Source: Streptomyces sp. Ag109_O5-1 (lineage in GTDB: Bacteria > Actinomycetota > Actinomycetes > Streptomycetales > Streptomycetaceae). Taken from it: a DNA stretch of 64,000 nucleotides. Location of the stretch: NCBI RefSeq assembly GCF_003814875.1, contig NZ_RKQF01000001.1:1178001-1242000 (forward strand). The letters run 5' to 3'. The first letter of the stretch is position 1. Each line of letters begins with the position of its first letter. The notes under the pieces are model-generated. The model worked only from the letters and a program-made list of their open reading frames with translations. It was not told the origin of the DNA and did not search any database. This document shows, piece by piece, positions 34,172 to 43,340 of this stretch. Both the position numbers and the translations under genes were made by a program.

Positions 34172-34837
34172 CGCAGACATGGCCGAACGGGTCACAGGTG
34201 TCCGACCGCAGGGCATCCGGCTGAGGGAGGCGGACGACCCGTGTCGCCTCGGTTCGGCTCGCCGCAGCGAGGCGTGGAGGATCCTTGCGCAGAAACTCCG
34301 CGAGGCTGTGGGTAGCCGTGTTGCGGTCCGTCGCGGCAACAGCGGGTCCAGGTGGTTCATGCCGTTGCCCGACTCGTAGACGCCGTACAGCACCCTCCGT
34401 TCGATATGACATGAACGGCTCAGACACAGCTTCTGACAGCACAATGGAGGGCGTGGCTACGGTGCAGACGGCAACACCGCGTGCTAGCTGACGCCCTCTG
34501 AGTGGGCGTTTAGTGATGATTGGTAAGGATGTGTCCACTTTAAGGTCTGCGGCTTTCGTGAGGCTTTGACCTGTAGGAGCGCATTCGCGCGCTCCGAGGT
34601 GGCGATCGGACCGCCCGTTTGGTTCGCACGTGCCGCTCAAGTTCCGTCTGGTTTAGCAATGGGATGGAAGACCCCTACCAGTAGAGATCTTCCAGGTATT
34701 TCATGCCATGACATTGGCAATAAAGTCAGGCAAAGTGCTGCAAAACGGTCGGTGCAAATCAACATCAAACGCCCACTGAGAGCGCGGGCGCACAGCATGC
34801 GATGGCCCCGGACGCAGAACGAAGCGTGCGGGGGGTC
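34172..34837. other. Non-coding/degenerate stretch after the regulator gene
   Basis: No supportable gene was found in these 666 bases; the open frames lack coding character. There are two hairpins. One is terminator-like at 34491-34509 (ACGCCC/GGGCGT, 7-base loop, then TTTA on the + strand). The other is a 7-bp stem at 34576-34595 (GGAGCGC/GCGCTCC). The base composition is less GC-rich than the flanks, as expected for decayed mobile DNA. Confidence 0.6.
34491..34511 (+). terminator. Weak hairpin terminator downstream of the regulator gene
   Basis: A 6-bp stem (ACGCCC, 34491-34496, with GGGCGT, 34504-34509) and 7-base loop are followed by TTTA. It lies 320 bases after the XRE-cupin stop. Confidence 0.4.
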
Positions 34838-35112
34838 TCAGTAGCCTCGGTCGATCCACTCTGGAGATGCAGGGCTTCGGTGCCGATGGCGGTCGACTCG
34901 CCGTGGCCGGTGCGGACCACTGTCTCGGGCGGCAGGACCGGCAGCCGGTCCCGGATGGAGCGGATGACGGCCGGGAAGTGGGAGTACGACCGCCCGGTTG
35001 CCCCGGGGCCGCCGGCGAACAGGGTGTCGCCCGTGAACACCGTGCCCAGTTCCGGGGCATGCAGTGAGACGGCACCCGGTGTGTGACCGGGGGTGTGAAG
35101 CACCGGTACCGC
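34838..35112 (-). pseudogene. 3' remnant of an MBL-fold hydrolase gene cut by an ISL3-type element
   Basis: Reading leftward, the segment PVLHTPGHTPGAVSLHAPE, then FTGDTLFAGGPGATGRSYS and VVRTGHGESTAIG is the C-terminal half of a glyoxalase-II-like metallo-hydrolase. The N-terminal half with the HxHxDH motif is missing, replaced at about 35112 by transposase sequence. Near the end one G seems lost (CTCCAGAGTGG), so the normal ending EWIDRGY appears only in another frame. It is not a copy of the intact MBL gene at 31922. Confidence 0.8.
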
Positions 35113-35114
35113 CG

Positions 35115-36395
35115 TTCCAGCACTGGGCTGGCGGGCTGGCTGCGGTCGATCGCGATCGAGCTGGGCGGCCGTCCCGCCGCACGGCTGTGCCGCCGCCTGC
35201 GGCTGACCGCGGGCCGGACGTGGCTGCTCAGGCTGCTGACGGCGCCGGCAGTGCCGGACCGTGCCCCGCGAGTGCTGGGGGTGGACGAGTTCGCCTTCCG
35301 CAAAGGCTGTACCTACGGCACCGTGCTGGTCGACGTCGGCGTCGAGGCCGGCCGGGTCGTGGACGTACTGCCCGACCGTACCTCCGAGACGTTCGCGGCC
35401 TGGCTCAAGGACCATCCCGGCGCGGAGATCATCTGCCGGGACCGGGCGACCGCCTACACCAAGGCGGTCAGGGAAGCCGCCCCCAACGCCCGAAGTCGCC
35501 GATAGATGGCACCTGTTACAGAACCTGTCCGCCGCGGTGGAGAAGACCTGCCACCAGCACCGCGACTGCCTTCGCAAACGAGCCGAGGAGGAGTCGGCGG
35601 CCGAAGTGCCCGAGGTGACCCCGATGCTGTTACCGCCCACGGAACTGCCCCGCACACAGATCATCGAGCGCACCCGCCACCGCTACGAGGACATCCACCG
35701 CCTGCTGGAGAAGCGCTGGACGATCAGCGCGATCGCCCGACGCCTTTAACCGCGACCGCAAGACCGTCCGCCGCTTCCGCGAGACCAACCTCGACCAGCT
35801 GCTCGCCTCCGCTCGCGAACGCCGCCCCGACGGTGTCCTGGAGCCGTTCAAGGCATACCTCAGCGCCCGCTTCACCGAGGCGCAGGGCCAGGTCAGCGGC
35901 ACCCGGCTGCTCCTGGAGATCCAGGCCCGCGGTTACCGGGGCAGCCGCCAGGTCGTCCGCAAACACCTCGCCGCCCTGCGCGCGGGCACCGCAGAACCGG
36001 TCCGGGCAGACATCCCCAGCCCGCGCAAGGTCACCTCCGGCCCCGTGAGACCCACACCGACAGCCAAAACGAGCGCCTCCATCAGGTTCGTCTCGCCTGC
36101 CCGGACATCACCCGGGCCTGCGACCTCGCTAGGGCGTTCGCCGAACTGGTCCGCCACCAGCGCGGATACCTCCTGCTGGAGTGGATCCCGCAGGCCGAAC
36201 ATGACGCACCAAAGCCCATGAAGGGCTTCGCCGGCTTCCTCCGCCAGGACCTCGACGCCGTCACCGCCGGACTCACCCTGCCCTGGAGCTCCGGGGTCGT
36301 CGAGGGACACGTAAATAGGGTTAAAACGCTCAAGAGGGCTATGTATGGCCGAGCCTCGTTCGGTCTCCTCCGCACTCGCATCCTCACTCAGCCGT
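35115..36395 (+). mobile_element. Decayed ISL3-family transposase
   Basis: Segments in several frames add up to an ISL3-type DDE transposase without its N-terminal zinc-binding part: TGLAGWLRSIAIELGG, VDEFAFRKGCTYGTVLVDV (first Asp), EIICRDRATAYTKAV (second Asp), then after a frameshift near 35495 DRWHLLQNLSAAVEKT. A further break lies at the TAA near 35747, and the end reads WSSGVVEGHVNRVKTLKRAM (Glu). At least three frame breaks make it inactive. No clear terminal inverted repeats were found. Confidence 0.85.
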
Positions 36396-36704
36396 CGATG
36401 CACCTTCAGCGGGCTTCCGGTGCGGAGGAAGGTTGAGCTGTTCATGCAGGAGTGCCGCAGCCTGGAGGTCATTGGTGACCATCACCTGAGCCAACCTGCC
36501 CGCGACTGCGATCACGGTGCCCCAGGCTGAAGCGTCTAGATAGACCTCGTCCGGGGCACCACGACCTACTTCTTCCTGCACGGTCGAGTAGACCTTGCCC
36601 AACTCCTTCATGAGCGCGACTTCCTCCTCCGTCCGCAGGCTCTTACCCAGCCACGGCGCGGGATCGTCTGCGTTGCAGAAGTCGTCGAACAGAACAGTGA
36701 CCAC
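36384..36704 (-). CDS. SCO4402-like small protein, probably N-terminally truncated
   Basis: A frame of 106 residues from GTG 36704 (VTVLFDDFCNADDPAPWLG to LPPHRKPAEG) resembles the small Streptomyces SCO4402-type proteins as I remember them. In those the DYVV/LFDD segment lies some 35 residues in. The upstream bases still read LDY in frame but then lose similarity, so the 5' end has probably been replaced. Function of the family is unknown. Its 3' end overlaps the tail of the ISL3 remnant. Confidence 0.45.
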   Translation of the reverse strand: MVTVLFDDFCNADDPAPWLGKSLRTEEEVALMKELGKVYSTVQEEVGRGAPDEVYLDASAWGTVIAVAGRLAQVMVTNDLQAAALLHEQLNLPPHRKPAEGASTAE

Positions 36705-36724
36705 GTAGTCCAGGCCGGCCCGGC

Positions 36725-36960
36725 TGCCGCTCGGCCAACCAGCCCCGCGCGACCAGGCGTTTCGCCTTCGACCGCAGCGCCTCCACCTTGGCCGGCACCG
36801 CGTCCAGGCCGAACAAGGTGGCCAACTCCTCGCAGGTCAGCGGCCCTTGACGGAGCCGGTGCCGGTCCGCCAGGGCCTCAAGGATGCGCTGATAGTCCAC
36901 CGACAGCACCGACCAGGCCAGTCCCTCACGCCACACCGGCACCTGCGACTTCGCCTTCGC
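36725..36960 (-). pseudogene. Fragment of a winged-helix-like C-terminal domain
   Basis: The frame reads SVLSVDYQRILEALADRHRL and continues to VPAKVEALRSKAKRLVARGW. This segment looks like the C-terminal winged-helix part of a larger actinobacterial protein, possibly associated with insertion elements. Neither a natural start nor the usual ending is present; the frame runs into the SCO4402-like remnant. I do not know the parent protein with certainty. Confidence 0.45.
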
Positions 36961-37016
36961 CGCCTGTCCGGGCGTCGAGCGCACGTCCGCGTCCCGCGGG
37001 CCGGGCGCGGCATCCA

Positions 37017-37330
37017 TTGACGGTCGGCGCGATCACGCCGAGCAGTCCGGCGCTGGCCAGGGTGGCGACAGCAGTGGTGCCCCGAGCCGGCTCCCCGGTC
37101 GTCGTGGAACTCGGCCCGGGCACCGGCGCCTTCACCCACGCACTCCAGCGGCGCCTCGCGGGACGCGGTCGTTACATCGCGGTCGAGGTCAATCCGCGGT
37201 TCGCACAGCGCCTGGCCGCGCTCCCTCCGGCGGTCGAGGTCGTGGACGCGAACGCCACCGACCTCGCCGTGGTCCTGGCGCAGCGGGGCCTCAGCCAGAC
37301 CGATGTGGTGGTCAGTGGACTTCTGGACCT
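37017..37330 (+). pseudogene. Internal fragment of a SAM-dependent methyltransferase
   Basis: The frame gives TVGAITPSSPALARVATAVV and the SAM-binding motif VVELGPGTGAFT, then IAVEVNPRFAQRLA and VVDANATDL. This is the N-terminal core of PmtA/rRNA-dimethylase-like methyltransferases. The first 30-40 residues are missing, and similarity ends around DVVVSG (37320). The frame then runs on as unrelated sequence to 37481. It is a double-ended truncation within the IS-rich zone. Confidence 0.7.
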
Positions 37331-37515
37331 AGAGTTCGACGACAGGGAACTCGCGGCCAGCAAGGTCGGCACGGGTGAATCCGATGAGCTGGCGCACGGG
37401 GCGGGTGACCGAGGCGACCAGTTCGGTGAGGTGGCGCGGTCGTCACCGGGTGGGGGATGTCCGCTGCCGCCGCCTCCCTGACTGCCCGGACGGGCGGCTC
37501 CACGAAGGTCTACGG

Positions 37516-38541
37516 TCACCGGCGCGGAGTCAGCCAGCCGCGCTCCTGGGCGAGCAGCGCGATCTGGAAGTGGTTGCGCGCACCCAACGCCGTGCCGATG
37601 TCGCTGATGTCCTTCTGCACGGTGCGCCGGCTCACCCCCAGCGTGCGGGCGATCGAATCCTGCTTCATGCCGACCGAGAGCAGCCGCAGGACCTCGCGTG
37701 CCCGCGGGTTCGGCGTGTCGGAGGCGGGCGCCGGCGGCACTGGGCGTCCCTCCTGTCCCCAGGGCACCCCGTGCGCCCACAGGCTCTCGAACAGCGCTGC
37801 CAGCACGTGCAGCAGCGTCGGGGAGTGCACCAGCAGTGAGCCGGCCGCCGCGTCTTCCCGCCGCAGAGGCATGATCGCGGTGGTGCCGTCGAAGATCACC
37901 AGCTTCATCGGCAGGCCGCTGGACAGTCGCACCTCGCCACCGATCTCCACGCCGCGCCGCACGGTCTCCAGCGATATCTCGTCGGTGAGGGTGTCGCTGT
38001 CGTACACCGACCGGAAGCGGACCCCCGTGCGGATCGCCGCCGCCTGTACGGCCAGCCTGTCCGGCACCCCGTCGACCGCCGCCACGTACGGCGGCATCAC
38101 CAGGTGCAGCACCTCGCGCCGGGCCGCTCTCAGCTGATGGGCGTAGCGAGCGGTGACCCGTTCCTCGGTGTCGAGGATCTCGAACTGGTCCGAAGCGAAA
38201 CGGTGGTTGGTCACCGAGATGTGCATCTCGTGCAGCAGCTCGGCGTGGGTCTCCAGACTCGCCAGCTCCTCGCGGCGGCGGGCCAGGAGGCTGCCGAGCG
38301 CCGGGCGTGGCGGGCTGGCGCTCCAGCGGTCCGCGTGTCCACTGGCGCGGACGGCGAGCAGTTCGGACTCCAGCAGCCGAAGGGCCTGGGCGGCATCGGA
38401 CGTCGACGCGCCCAGGGCCGCCGCCGCCTCGGCGGGGGCCGTCTCCGGGTGCGCGACCAGGTACTCCAGGACTCGCCCGGCCAGCGGCGGCAACCCCAGG
38501 CCACTCCAGGGCACCTGCGGGATCTGCGGCTCCGCGGCCAT
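37516..38541 (-). CDS. LuxR-family transcriptional regulator with TrmB-like N-terminal helix-turn-helix
   Basis: A protein of 341 residues from ATG 38541. An N-terminal winged helix (about 12-65: GRVLEYLVAHPETAPAEAA) resembles TrmB-type sensors. The middle part (about 120-260) carries a phospholipase-D-like sugar/effector pocket fold (VRFRSVYDSDTL, LPMKLVIFDGTTAIMPL). A C-terminal LuxR helix-turn-helix (about 275-335: VLRLLSVGMKQDSIARTLGVS, then RRTVQKDIS) binds DNA. This architecture is common in Streptomyces beside secreted-enzyme genes. It is divergent from the large subtilase at 38936. Confidence 0.88.
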   Translation of the reverse strand: MAAEPQIPQVPWSGLGLPPLAGRVLEYLVAHPETAPAEAAAALGASTSDAAQALRLLESELLAVRASGHADRWSASPPRPALGSLLARRREELASLETHAELLHEMHISVTNHRFASDQFEILDTEERVTARYAHQLRAARREVLHLVMPPYVAAVDGVPDRLAVQAAAIRTGVRFRSVYDSDTLTDEISLETVRRGVEIGGEVRLSSGLPMKLVIFDGTTAIMPLRREDAAAGSLLVHSPTLLHVLAALFESLWAHGVPWGQEGRPVPPAPASDTPNPRAREVLRLLSVGMKQDSIARTLGVSRRTVQKDISDIGTALGARNHFQIALLAQERGWLTPRR

Positions 38542-38935
38542 CGGGCGGCCCCTGCTGTCGTTCGCCGGGTGAAATTGGGGTGATCTTAACCCCGTACCGC
38601 GCGCTCCGGACCGGCGAGGGAGCGTTCCCACGCCGTCACGACCGGGTCCGTAAACCTGCCCCAACCACATCATTCCTGGGCCAACTATCGTCCGGCAGAC
38701 CGCTGCCGCGTCGCGCGAAAGTGCAACTGCGCTCAGCCGCACCGGCATTTCCTTGTCCCCGTCGGCACACCCGTCCCAAGGTGATCAGCAACTCCCTGCC
38801 GCGCACCCCGGTACACCGCCACACCAACCCGATCGGCCAGGCGTTTCGCGGCGGCGGGAACCGGCAGGAGCTGCCCCCGCCGGGCAGACCCGCACCCGCG
38901 CCGCCCCGAAGTCCCCGCGCGCAAGGAGCATGTTG
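38542..38935. other. Divergent intergenic region between LuxR-type regulator and subtilase
   Basis: These 394 bases separate two divergent starts and should hold both promoters. I see a ribosome site AAGGAG (38923-38928) for the subtilase but no convincing -35/-10 pair or dyad. Open frames through the region have no recognisable product. Confidence 0.5.
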
Positions 38936-41900
38936 ATGCACCGACACGTAAGACAGGCAGCCGCCGCGCTGGCCCTGCTGGTCCCCCTGGTGGCGGCCGG
39001 CCCAGCCGTCGCCGCGCCCGCCGGCGCCCCCGCACCGCCCGCGCCCGCGCACCACAGCCTGACGCTCGCGGACGGCTCGAAGGTGGTCTGGGCCGACGAC
39101 GGCACCGGCACCCTCACCGACCCGCAGGGCCGCACCCGCGCCTTCCCGGTGCCGCGCTCGGCCGGCCGCACCGGACTCGGGGCCACGATCACCCCCTCCA
39201 CCACCGCGCTCACCGCCCGCGCCGCGGCCGCCCGCGGTGCCTCCTACACCCTCGGCACGAAGCAGGGCGCCGCCGCGCAGCAGGCACCCGTACAGCCGAT
39301 GAACACCGGCCCCGTGAAGCTGCCCGCCGCGGCGAAGGCGGCGCTGCGGCAGGACGCCCGCAGGGCTCCCCAGCCCGGCCCGGCCACCGGCCTGCCCGCC
39401 AACGACGGCCTCAGCACGTCCTTCCAGTCCTACCTCAACGCCCAGGGCGTGGATGCCGCCGGCGCCTTCGCTGACGCGGCCGCCTACCTGCACGCCCTGC
39501 CCGGCGCCGGACAGATCGTCACCAACGTCTCCATCGGCGATCTCACCGACCAGTCGATGGCCGACGGCGGCGACGACTACGTACGGGTGTACGGTCCCAC
39601 CACCGTCGTCAAGAACGGCCGGCGCTACCTCGACGAGCCGTCGATGCCGCTCATCCCCACCTACACGGCTGACAACGAGGGCAAGTTGAACCCCCTCGGC
39701 TCGACCGAGGGGCAGGATCCGAACCTCGGCGAGGTGCTCCTCGACTTCTCGATGATGGCCCCGCTCCCGCACGACCGGCAGCGCCCCGGCGCCACCGGCA
39801 GCGGCGCCACCGACCTGCTCGGCATAGCCCCCGGCGCCCAGTACCGTCTCGTCGTGCCGCAGGAGGCCAGCTACGAGGGCATCACCGCCGCGCTGAAGGC
39901 CGCCGCGAACCAGAAGCCCCGGCCGGACGTCATCACCGCCAGCCTCGGTTTCGGCACCGACGAGCAGATCGGCTTCCCCGGCCGCTACCTGGAGGACGAC
40001 CCGACGATCCGGGCCACCCTGGCCTCCATCGTGAAGTCCGGCATCGCCGTGGTCGTCTCCTCCAACGACGGCACCCGGCTCGCCCTGCCCGTCTCCGTCG
40101 GCCCCGACGGCGGCAGCACCCCCACCGACACCACCACCAAGGCGAGCGCCCAGACCGACATCGACGACGTGGAGCCCACCAGCACGCCCTCGAAGGTGGT
40201 CGACAGCGGTGTCATCGCGGCCGGTGCCACCACCACCGACGACACACTGAGCTCCGCCGACACCCGGCAGGGCGTCTACCCGACGACCCGCTACAACGGT
40301 TCGGCCGCCTACTCGTCCGGTTTCGGCACCCGCATCGACCTCGCCGCTCCCGGTGACGACCTGCCGTCCCTCATGCACGTCTGCACTTCCAGCCCCTGCA
40401 AGGCGCAGGATGTGGAGGTCGTGCTGAACGGCGGCACCTCTGCCTCAGCCCCTGAGATCGCCGCCGCGGTGGCCGACGTGCTTCAGGCCGCCAAGGCCAC
40501 CCACCAGAGCCTGACCCCGCGCCAGGTCCGCGACCTGCTCGTCTCCACGGGCAACTCCATCGCACAGCCCCCGCAGGCCGATCAGCCGCTCACCATGGGA
40601 ACCCAGCTCGACGTGACCCGCGCCGTGGAAAGGGTCCTCGCCAAGACCTACCGCATCGCGCCCCGGCCCGTGCGGCTCTCGGTGGCCCAGCGGCAGCTGC
40701 TGCCCACGCAGTACGGGACCGCCTTCACCGAGTCCACCGACCCCACGGCGATCGACCTGGCAGGGCCCGCGGACGGCAACGGGATGCCGACCGGCCAGAA
40801 CGCCGTCTCGCCGATCACGCTCGGCCTGGACATGACCGGGGATCTCAGTGGCCTGACCTACCGGGTCAGGGTCGGCGACAAGGGCGTGTTCACCGCCAGG
40901 ACGCCGAGCCTGCGCCTCATGCCCGCCCAGCTGCTGGGCGCCGCCGGGCTGCCGCTCGCCTCCGACACCACCCGCAGCGTGCCCGTCACCTTCCAGGCGC
41001 TGCGGGGCGGCAAGGTGGTCGGCGAACTCTCGCAGCGTCTGACCTTCCTCGCCGGCGACGGCACCTACGCCCAGGCGCTCGCCCCGGCGGCCGCCGGTAC
41101 TGCCCCGCTCGGCCGGTCCGTCAGCGTCTCCTATGACCTCACCGGCCTCCGCGGCGCGGACAGCCCGCGCCTGGTGCTCTCCTCCGTCGGCCACTACTCC
41201 CCCAGCGCTGCGGTGGACGACTTCAACGTCCAGTGGTCCACGCCGCTCACCCGGACCAGGGGCACCGTGACGATCCCCGCCTCCGCCTTCACCGCGGGCG
41301 GCGCCGGACTCTACGGCGTCGGCATCCGGCAGGCCGATCTCTACGGAGTGCTCCCCGTCTACGGCGACTTCCGCGCCCTGCGCATCGGGCCTGCCGCCGA
41401 CGAACGGCCCGATGCCCCGCTGCTGACCACGCAGGGCCACACCCGTGCGCACGCCGCCGACACCGCCCGTAGCGCGCCGAGGGTGACCGTGAACTGGGAC
41501 GCGACCGGTGTGCACGGCGCGGACGGCGCCGAGTTCGAGGTGATGTCGCCCGGCCCCACGCTGTACGGCTCGCTGAACACGGTCACCAACCAGAACGGCA
41601 GCCGCCGCGACGACGACGGCTTCAACCATCCGTCCACGCTCACCGTCAGGCTGCCCGCGGTGAAGGGCCACACCGTACTGGACCTGTCGGCGCTCAAGCT
41701 GCCGACCGGGCTGCAGTACCCGGTGCGGGTGCTCGCCACCCGGCACGGCTCGCCGATCGGCCAGGCGTCCCCGACGTCCTTCCTGCAGTACCGCGACGGC
41801 GACCAGGTCCCCGGCACCGTGGAGAGCTTCACCGTCTCCGGCGGCAAGGCGCTGGTCTCCACCGACACCTTCACCCTGACGGGCGGCGACGAGGTGTACC

Positions 41901-42901
41901 ACCTGGACCGTTCCGCCACCACCGGCTACGACCTCACCACCGGCACCGCCGGTGACTCCTTCGCCGAGTCCACCGACGGGCAGACGATGCAGGAGGTGCT
42001 CGGTACCGACCCGGCCAGCGGCCACGCCCTGATCATCCACACCCCGTTCGCCGGTTCGGACGCCCGGATCGACGTGGAGAACCCCGCGACCGGCGCCCCG
42101 GTGAAGATCACCGCGCTCTCCGACCTGATCAGCGGCACCGCCTACCTTGAGGGCGGCACCGTGGACACGGCCCGTCACCGCGGCCTGGTCACCACCTACG
42201 AGCCGGACAGCGGCCTCAGCCGGGTCTGGCCGGTCGACATGAGTACCGGACAGGTCGGTAAGTCGCTGGCGCTCAACCCGAACAACCTGTACCGCTCCTA
42301 CAACAACGTCTCGGTGGACGCCTCCACCGGCGAGGTGTTCGTCGCCACCGCCGGAACGATGGGACCGTGTCTGGGCGGCCGCGTCTCCTACGGCGCGGTC
42401 GGCGTGGACTTCGGCACCGGCACCGTCACCCCCGTCACCTCGCTGCCGCAGTGCGTCTCGGCGTTGCTGCCCGACGGCCGGGGCGACAAGGTCTACGCCG
42501 CCGTCGGCGCCGCCCAGCCCAATCCCGAGGGCGGCGATTTCCCCACCAGCACCTGGCTGACCGCCGACCAGAAGACGCTCACGCCGTCCGCCACGGTCGA
42601 CACCGGCACCCGCGGCCCGGTCTGGCCGACCCTGGACAGCACCCACCAGGTCGCCGTGGAGGCGAGCCTCTACGAGAGCGAAGTCGAGACCGACAACAAC
42701 GCCATGAGCGAGATCACGGTGCTGAACCCGGCGACCGGCGAGGTGCTGGCGCGCCACGCGGTGGCCAACCTCGTGATCTCCACCGTCGCCGGCTCCAACT
42801 TCGAGTTCACCGGCCGCCAGGGACTCTTCCTGGATCCGCACGCCCGCACGGGGTGGGTCGTGAACGGCTGGGGCACGGGGCTGGAGCAGTTCTCCTACTG
42901 A
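38936..42901 (+). CDS. Large secreted S8-type (subtilase) protein with atypical active site
   Basis: A protein of 1321 residues; ATG 38936 is preferred because GGAG lies 7 bases upstream (the ATG at 38930 is too close). The signal peptide ends near residue 27. The subtilase domain (about 140-570) has a recognisable Ser box (LNGGTSASAPE, Ser502), the oxyanion-side segment VVVSSNDGT, and GIAPGAQYRLVVP. A canonical HGTH box is absent: where it is expected there is PLPHDRQRPGATGSGATDLL, with His279 a possible substitute. The catalytic Asp could be Asp202 (IGDLTD). The C-terminal half is beta-rich with propeller-like repeats. It may be a diverged protease or a non-catalytic homologue. Confidence 0.82.
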   Translation: MHRHVRQAAAALALLVPLVAAGPAVAAPAGAPAPPAPAHHSLTLADGSKVVWADDGTGTLTDPQGRTRAFPVPRSAGRTGLGATITPSTTALTARAAAARGASYTLGTKQGAAAQQAPVQPMNTGPVKLPAAAKAALRQDARRAPQPGPATGLPANDGLSTSFQSYLNAQGVDAAGAFADAAAYLHALPGAGQIVTNVSIGDLTDQSMADGGDDYVRVYGPTTVVKNGRRYLDEPSMPLIPTYTADNEGKLNPLGSTEGQDPNLGEVLLDFSMMAPLPHDRQRPGATGSGATDLLGIAPGAQYRLVVPQEASYEGITAALKAAANQKPRPDVITASLGFGTDEQIGFPGRYLEDDPTIRATLASIVKSGIAVVVSSNDGTRLALPVSVGPDGGSTPTDTTTKASAQTDIDDVEPTSTPSKVVDSGVIAAGATTTDDTLSSADTRQGVYPTTRYNGSAAYSSGFGTRIDLAAPGDDLPSLMHVCTSSPCKAQDVEVVLNGGTSASAPEIAAAVADVLQAAKATHQSLTPRQVRDLLVSTGNSIAQPPQADQPLTMGTQLDVTRAVERVLAKTYRIAPRPVRLSVAQRQLLPTQYGTAFTESTDPTAIDLAGPADGNGMPTGQNAVSPITLGLDMTGDLSGLTYRVRVGDKGVFTARTPSLRLMPAQLLGAAGLPLASDTTRSVPVTFQALRGGKVVGELSQRLTFLAGDGTYAQALAPAAAGTAPLGRSVSVSYDLTGLRGADSPRLVLSSVGHYSPSAAVDDFNVQWSTPLTRTRGTVTIPASAFTAGGAGLYGVGIRQADLYGVLPVYGDFRALRIGPAADERPDAPLLTTQGHTRAHAADTARSAPRVTVNWDATGVHGADGAEFEVMSPGPTLYGSLNTVTNQNGSRRDDDGFNHPSTLTVRLPAVKGHTVLDLSALKLPTGLQYPVRVLATRHGSPIGQASPTSFLQYRDGDQVPGTVESFTVSGGKALVSTDTFTLTGGDEVYHLDRSATTGYDLTTGTAGDSFAESTDGQTMQEVLGTDPASGHALIIHTPFAGSDARIDVENPATGAPVKITALSDLISGTAYLEGGTVDTARHRGLVTTYEPDSGLSRVWPVDMSTGQVGKSLALNPNNLYRSYNNVSVDASTGEVFVATAGTMGPCLGGRVSYGAVGVDFGTGTVTPVTSLPQCVSALLPDGRGDKVYAAVGAAQPNPEGGDFPTSTWLTADQKTLTPSATVDTGTRGPVWPTLDSTHQVAVEASLYESEVETDNNAMSEITVLNPATGEVLARHAVANLVISTVAGSNFEFTGRQGLFLDPHARTGWVVNGWGTGLEQFSY

Positions 42902-42911
42902 CGTCCGAACC

Positions 42912-42948
42912 AGGGCGAGTTGCGAAACCCCCGACGGGCCCTCGCCCT
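42912..42948 (+). terminator. Terminator after the first subtilase gene
   Basis: A perfect 8-bp stem (AGGGCGAG, 42912-42919, with CTCGCCCT, 42941-42948) encloses a 21-base loop, starting 11 bases after the stop codon. Confidence 0.5.
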
Positions 42949-43128
42949 TCGAGCGGACGACGCCGCTTCCAGGACACGCCGGGGCGGGAGCACGGCCCCG
43001 CCCCGGCCCGAGACGCACACCGGTGCCCGCGCCCGCGAGGTCCCGCCGTACCGGCGGCCACGTGTCTGACGTCATCGCGGGCGCGATGGCAGCCGCCGGA
43101 CTCAGGCAGGTCCTGACTCCCCGTCCGG

Positions 43129-43150
43129 TCACGGACGGGGACCGGTTTCT
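43129..43150. terminator. Compact perfect hairpin upstream of the second subtilase
   Basis: CCCCGTCCG (43129-43137) pairs perfectly with CGGACGGGG (43142-43150) around a 4-base loop GTCA. It lies midway between the two subtilase genes. It could be a bidirectional terminator or an mRNA leader structure of the downstream gene. Confidence 0.5.
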
Positions 43151-43340
43151 CGGGCGCGTCCGTGACGATGCCAGATCCGGCGGCCGCCGCGTCGTCCCCA
43201 ACTGCTCTGGTCCAGCTGCCGTAGGAGCCTCGGCCCTGCGCGTGTCCACACACGCGACAGCCAGGTAATCCAGATTTCAATTACTTGCTTTTCCTTGTGC
43301 CGATGATCAGATTCGGCCCATCAGTGATCCAGGAGTGAGT

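Larger units (their letters stand above)
42902..43340. other. Intergenic region between the two subtilase genes
   Basis: These 439 bases contain no supportable gene. They hold two hairpins described separately (42912-42948 and 43129-43150). An AT-richer patch at 43270-43300 (ATTTCAATTACTTGCTTTTC) may contain the promoter of the second subtilase, although no clear consensus boxes are seen. Confidence 0.5.

Noticed and set aside
34128..34640. Minus-strand frame downstream of the XRE-cupin gene
   Set aside because: Low-complexity translation without a start signal, overlapping the end of the regulator gene.
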